Below are positions 5,528 to 6,056 of a stretch of DNA of 6,056 nucleotides, piece after piece. Each line of letters begins with the position of its first letter. Within the stretch, counting starts at the first letter, position 1. This DNA comes from an uncultured Eubacteriales bacterium. Lineage in GTDB: Bacteria; Bacillota; Clostridia; Oscillospirales; Oscillospiraceae. The stretch spans positions 1-6,056 of the forward strand of contig UROL01000121.1 in assembly GCA_900549495.1 (NCBI GenBank), written 5' to 3'. Under the pieces are notes generated by a model. It had not been told where the DNA came from. It saw nothing but the letters and a program-made list of their open reading frames with translations, and ran no database searches. The position numbers were made by a program, and so were the translations under genes.

Positions 5528-6056
5528 ATGGCGACAATGAAAGAAATTGCACAGCTTTCTGGCGTCTCCCGAGGAACGGTGGATCGCGTTCTGAATAACC
5601 GGGGAGGTGTCCAGAAGGATACGGCGGATCGCATCTGCCAAATTGCCAGAGAGACCGGATATATCCCTGATGAAGTTGCGCAGATGCTTTCTACAAAAAA
5701 ACGAGGGATGAAATTGGATTTTATCCTGTTCAACCCAAAACGAGCCTGGTTCTTTGAGGATGTGGAACGAGGCGTTTTGCATGCGGCGGCAGAAATGGAA
5801 GATGTGGGTACCCAAGTCCGGATTCGCTATGTAGATAGCTGGACCTCCCAGGCCTTCCTGGAAAAGCTAGATGCGGCTGTGGCGGATGGCACGGATGGCG
5901 TTGCCATTGCGGGCCTGAATACACCGGAAATCACCCAGCGAGTCCGTCAGCTTACCTCTGGGGGAATTCCGGTTGTTACGTCCAACTCGGATATTCCTGG
6001 CTCTGGACGCCTAGCTTTTGTTGGCAGCGATGCATATCGGGCCGGCAGGATAGCGG
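5528..6056 (+). CDS. LacI-family transcriptional regulator (3' end beyond the window)
   Basis: The frame is open from the ATG to the window edge: 176 codons plus one base, about half of a normal LacI-family protein; the rest is cut off. Residues 4-25 form the helix-turn-helix with 'VSRGTVDRVLNNRG', residues 51-56 (AQMLST) the hinge helix, and from about 62 the sugar-sensor domain begins: 'LDFILFNPKRAWFFEDVERGVLHAAAEM', 'GTDGVAIAGLNTPEI', 'GGIPVVTSNSD' and 'FVGSDAYRAGRIA' (164-176). It shares 30 of the first 60 residues with the regulator at 1629, so the two are paralogues of one subfamily, but they differ at recognition-helix positions 15 (Arg versus Ile), 23 (Asn versus His) and 27 (Gly versus Arg). 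It is divergent from the GH2 gene, its likeliest target. The ligand is unknown. Confidence 0.9.
   Translation, partial: MATMKEIAQLSGVSRGTVDRVLNNRGGVQKDTADRICQIARETGYIPDEVAQMLSTKKRGMKLDFILFNPKRAWFFEDVERGVLHAAAEMEDVGTQVRIRYVDSWTSQAFLEKLDAAVADGTDGVAIAGLNTPEITQRVRQLTSGGIPVVTSNSDIPGSGRLAFVGSDAYRAGRIA

Overview
The window looks like the end of an assembled contig from a low-to-mid-GC Gram-positive bacterium, most likely a gut-type Clostridia/Oscillospirales member. This is inferred from strong AGGAGG-type ribosome sites, TTGACA/TATAAT-type promoters, LacI regulators of the 'TVDRVLxNRG' type and a DUF4982-type GH2 enzyme; no taxonomic marker gene is present. Bases 1-24 are not genomic: they match the Nextera/Tn5 library adapter, so biological sequence starts at about base 25.

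The layout is two consecutive divergent pairs. Pair 1: a secreted protein made of three starch-binding-like (CBM26-like) modules (minus, 86-1084) faces away from a complete LacI-family regulator (plus, 1629-2669) across a 544-bp spacer holding both promoters and several inverted and direct repeats. Pair 2: a cytoplasmic GH2 beta-galactosidase-like glycosidase (minus, 2779-5190) faces away from a second LacI-family regulator (plus, 5528 to the end, truncated) across a 337-bp AT-rich spacer with a good promoter for each gene. The first regulator and the GH2 gene converge on a 15-bp perfect hairpin whose U-rich tail serves the GH2 transcript.

The simplest reading is local carbohydrate control: each LacI-type protein senses a sugar and regulates the divergent gene beside it, and probably itself. 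The CBM protein would act outside the cell on an alpha-glucan or similar polymer, while the GH2 enzyme, which has no signal peptide, would cleave an imported beta-linked sugar. Nothing in the window shows that the two pairs share a substrate, and no transporter is present. I see no RNA genes, CRISPR arrays, insertion sequences or phage genes. No wholly new system is evident; the most unusual items are the catalytic-domain-free triple CBM protein, the tandem paired architecture, and the repeat-rich spacer at 1150-1628.
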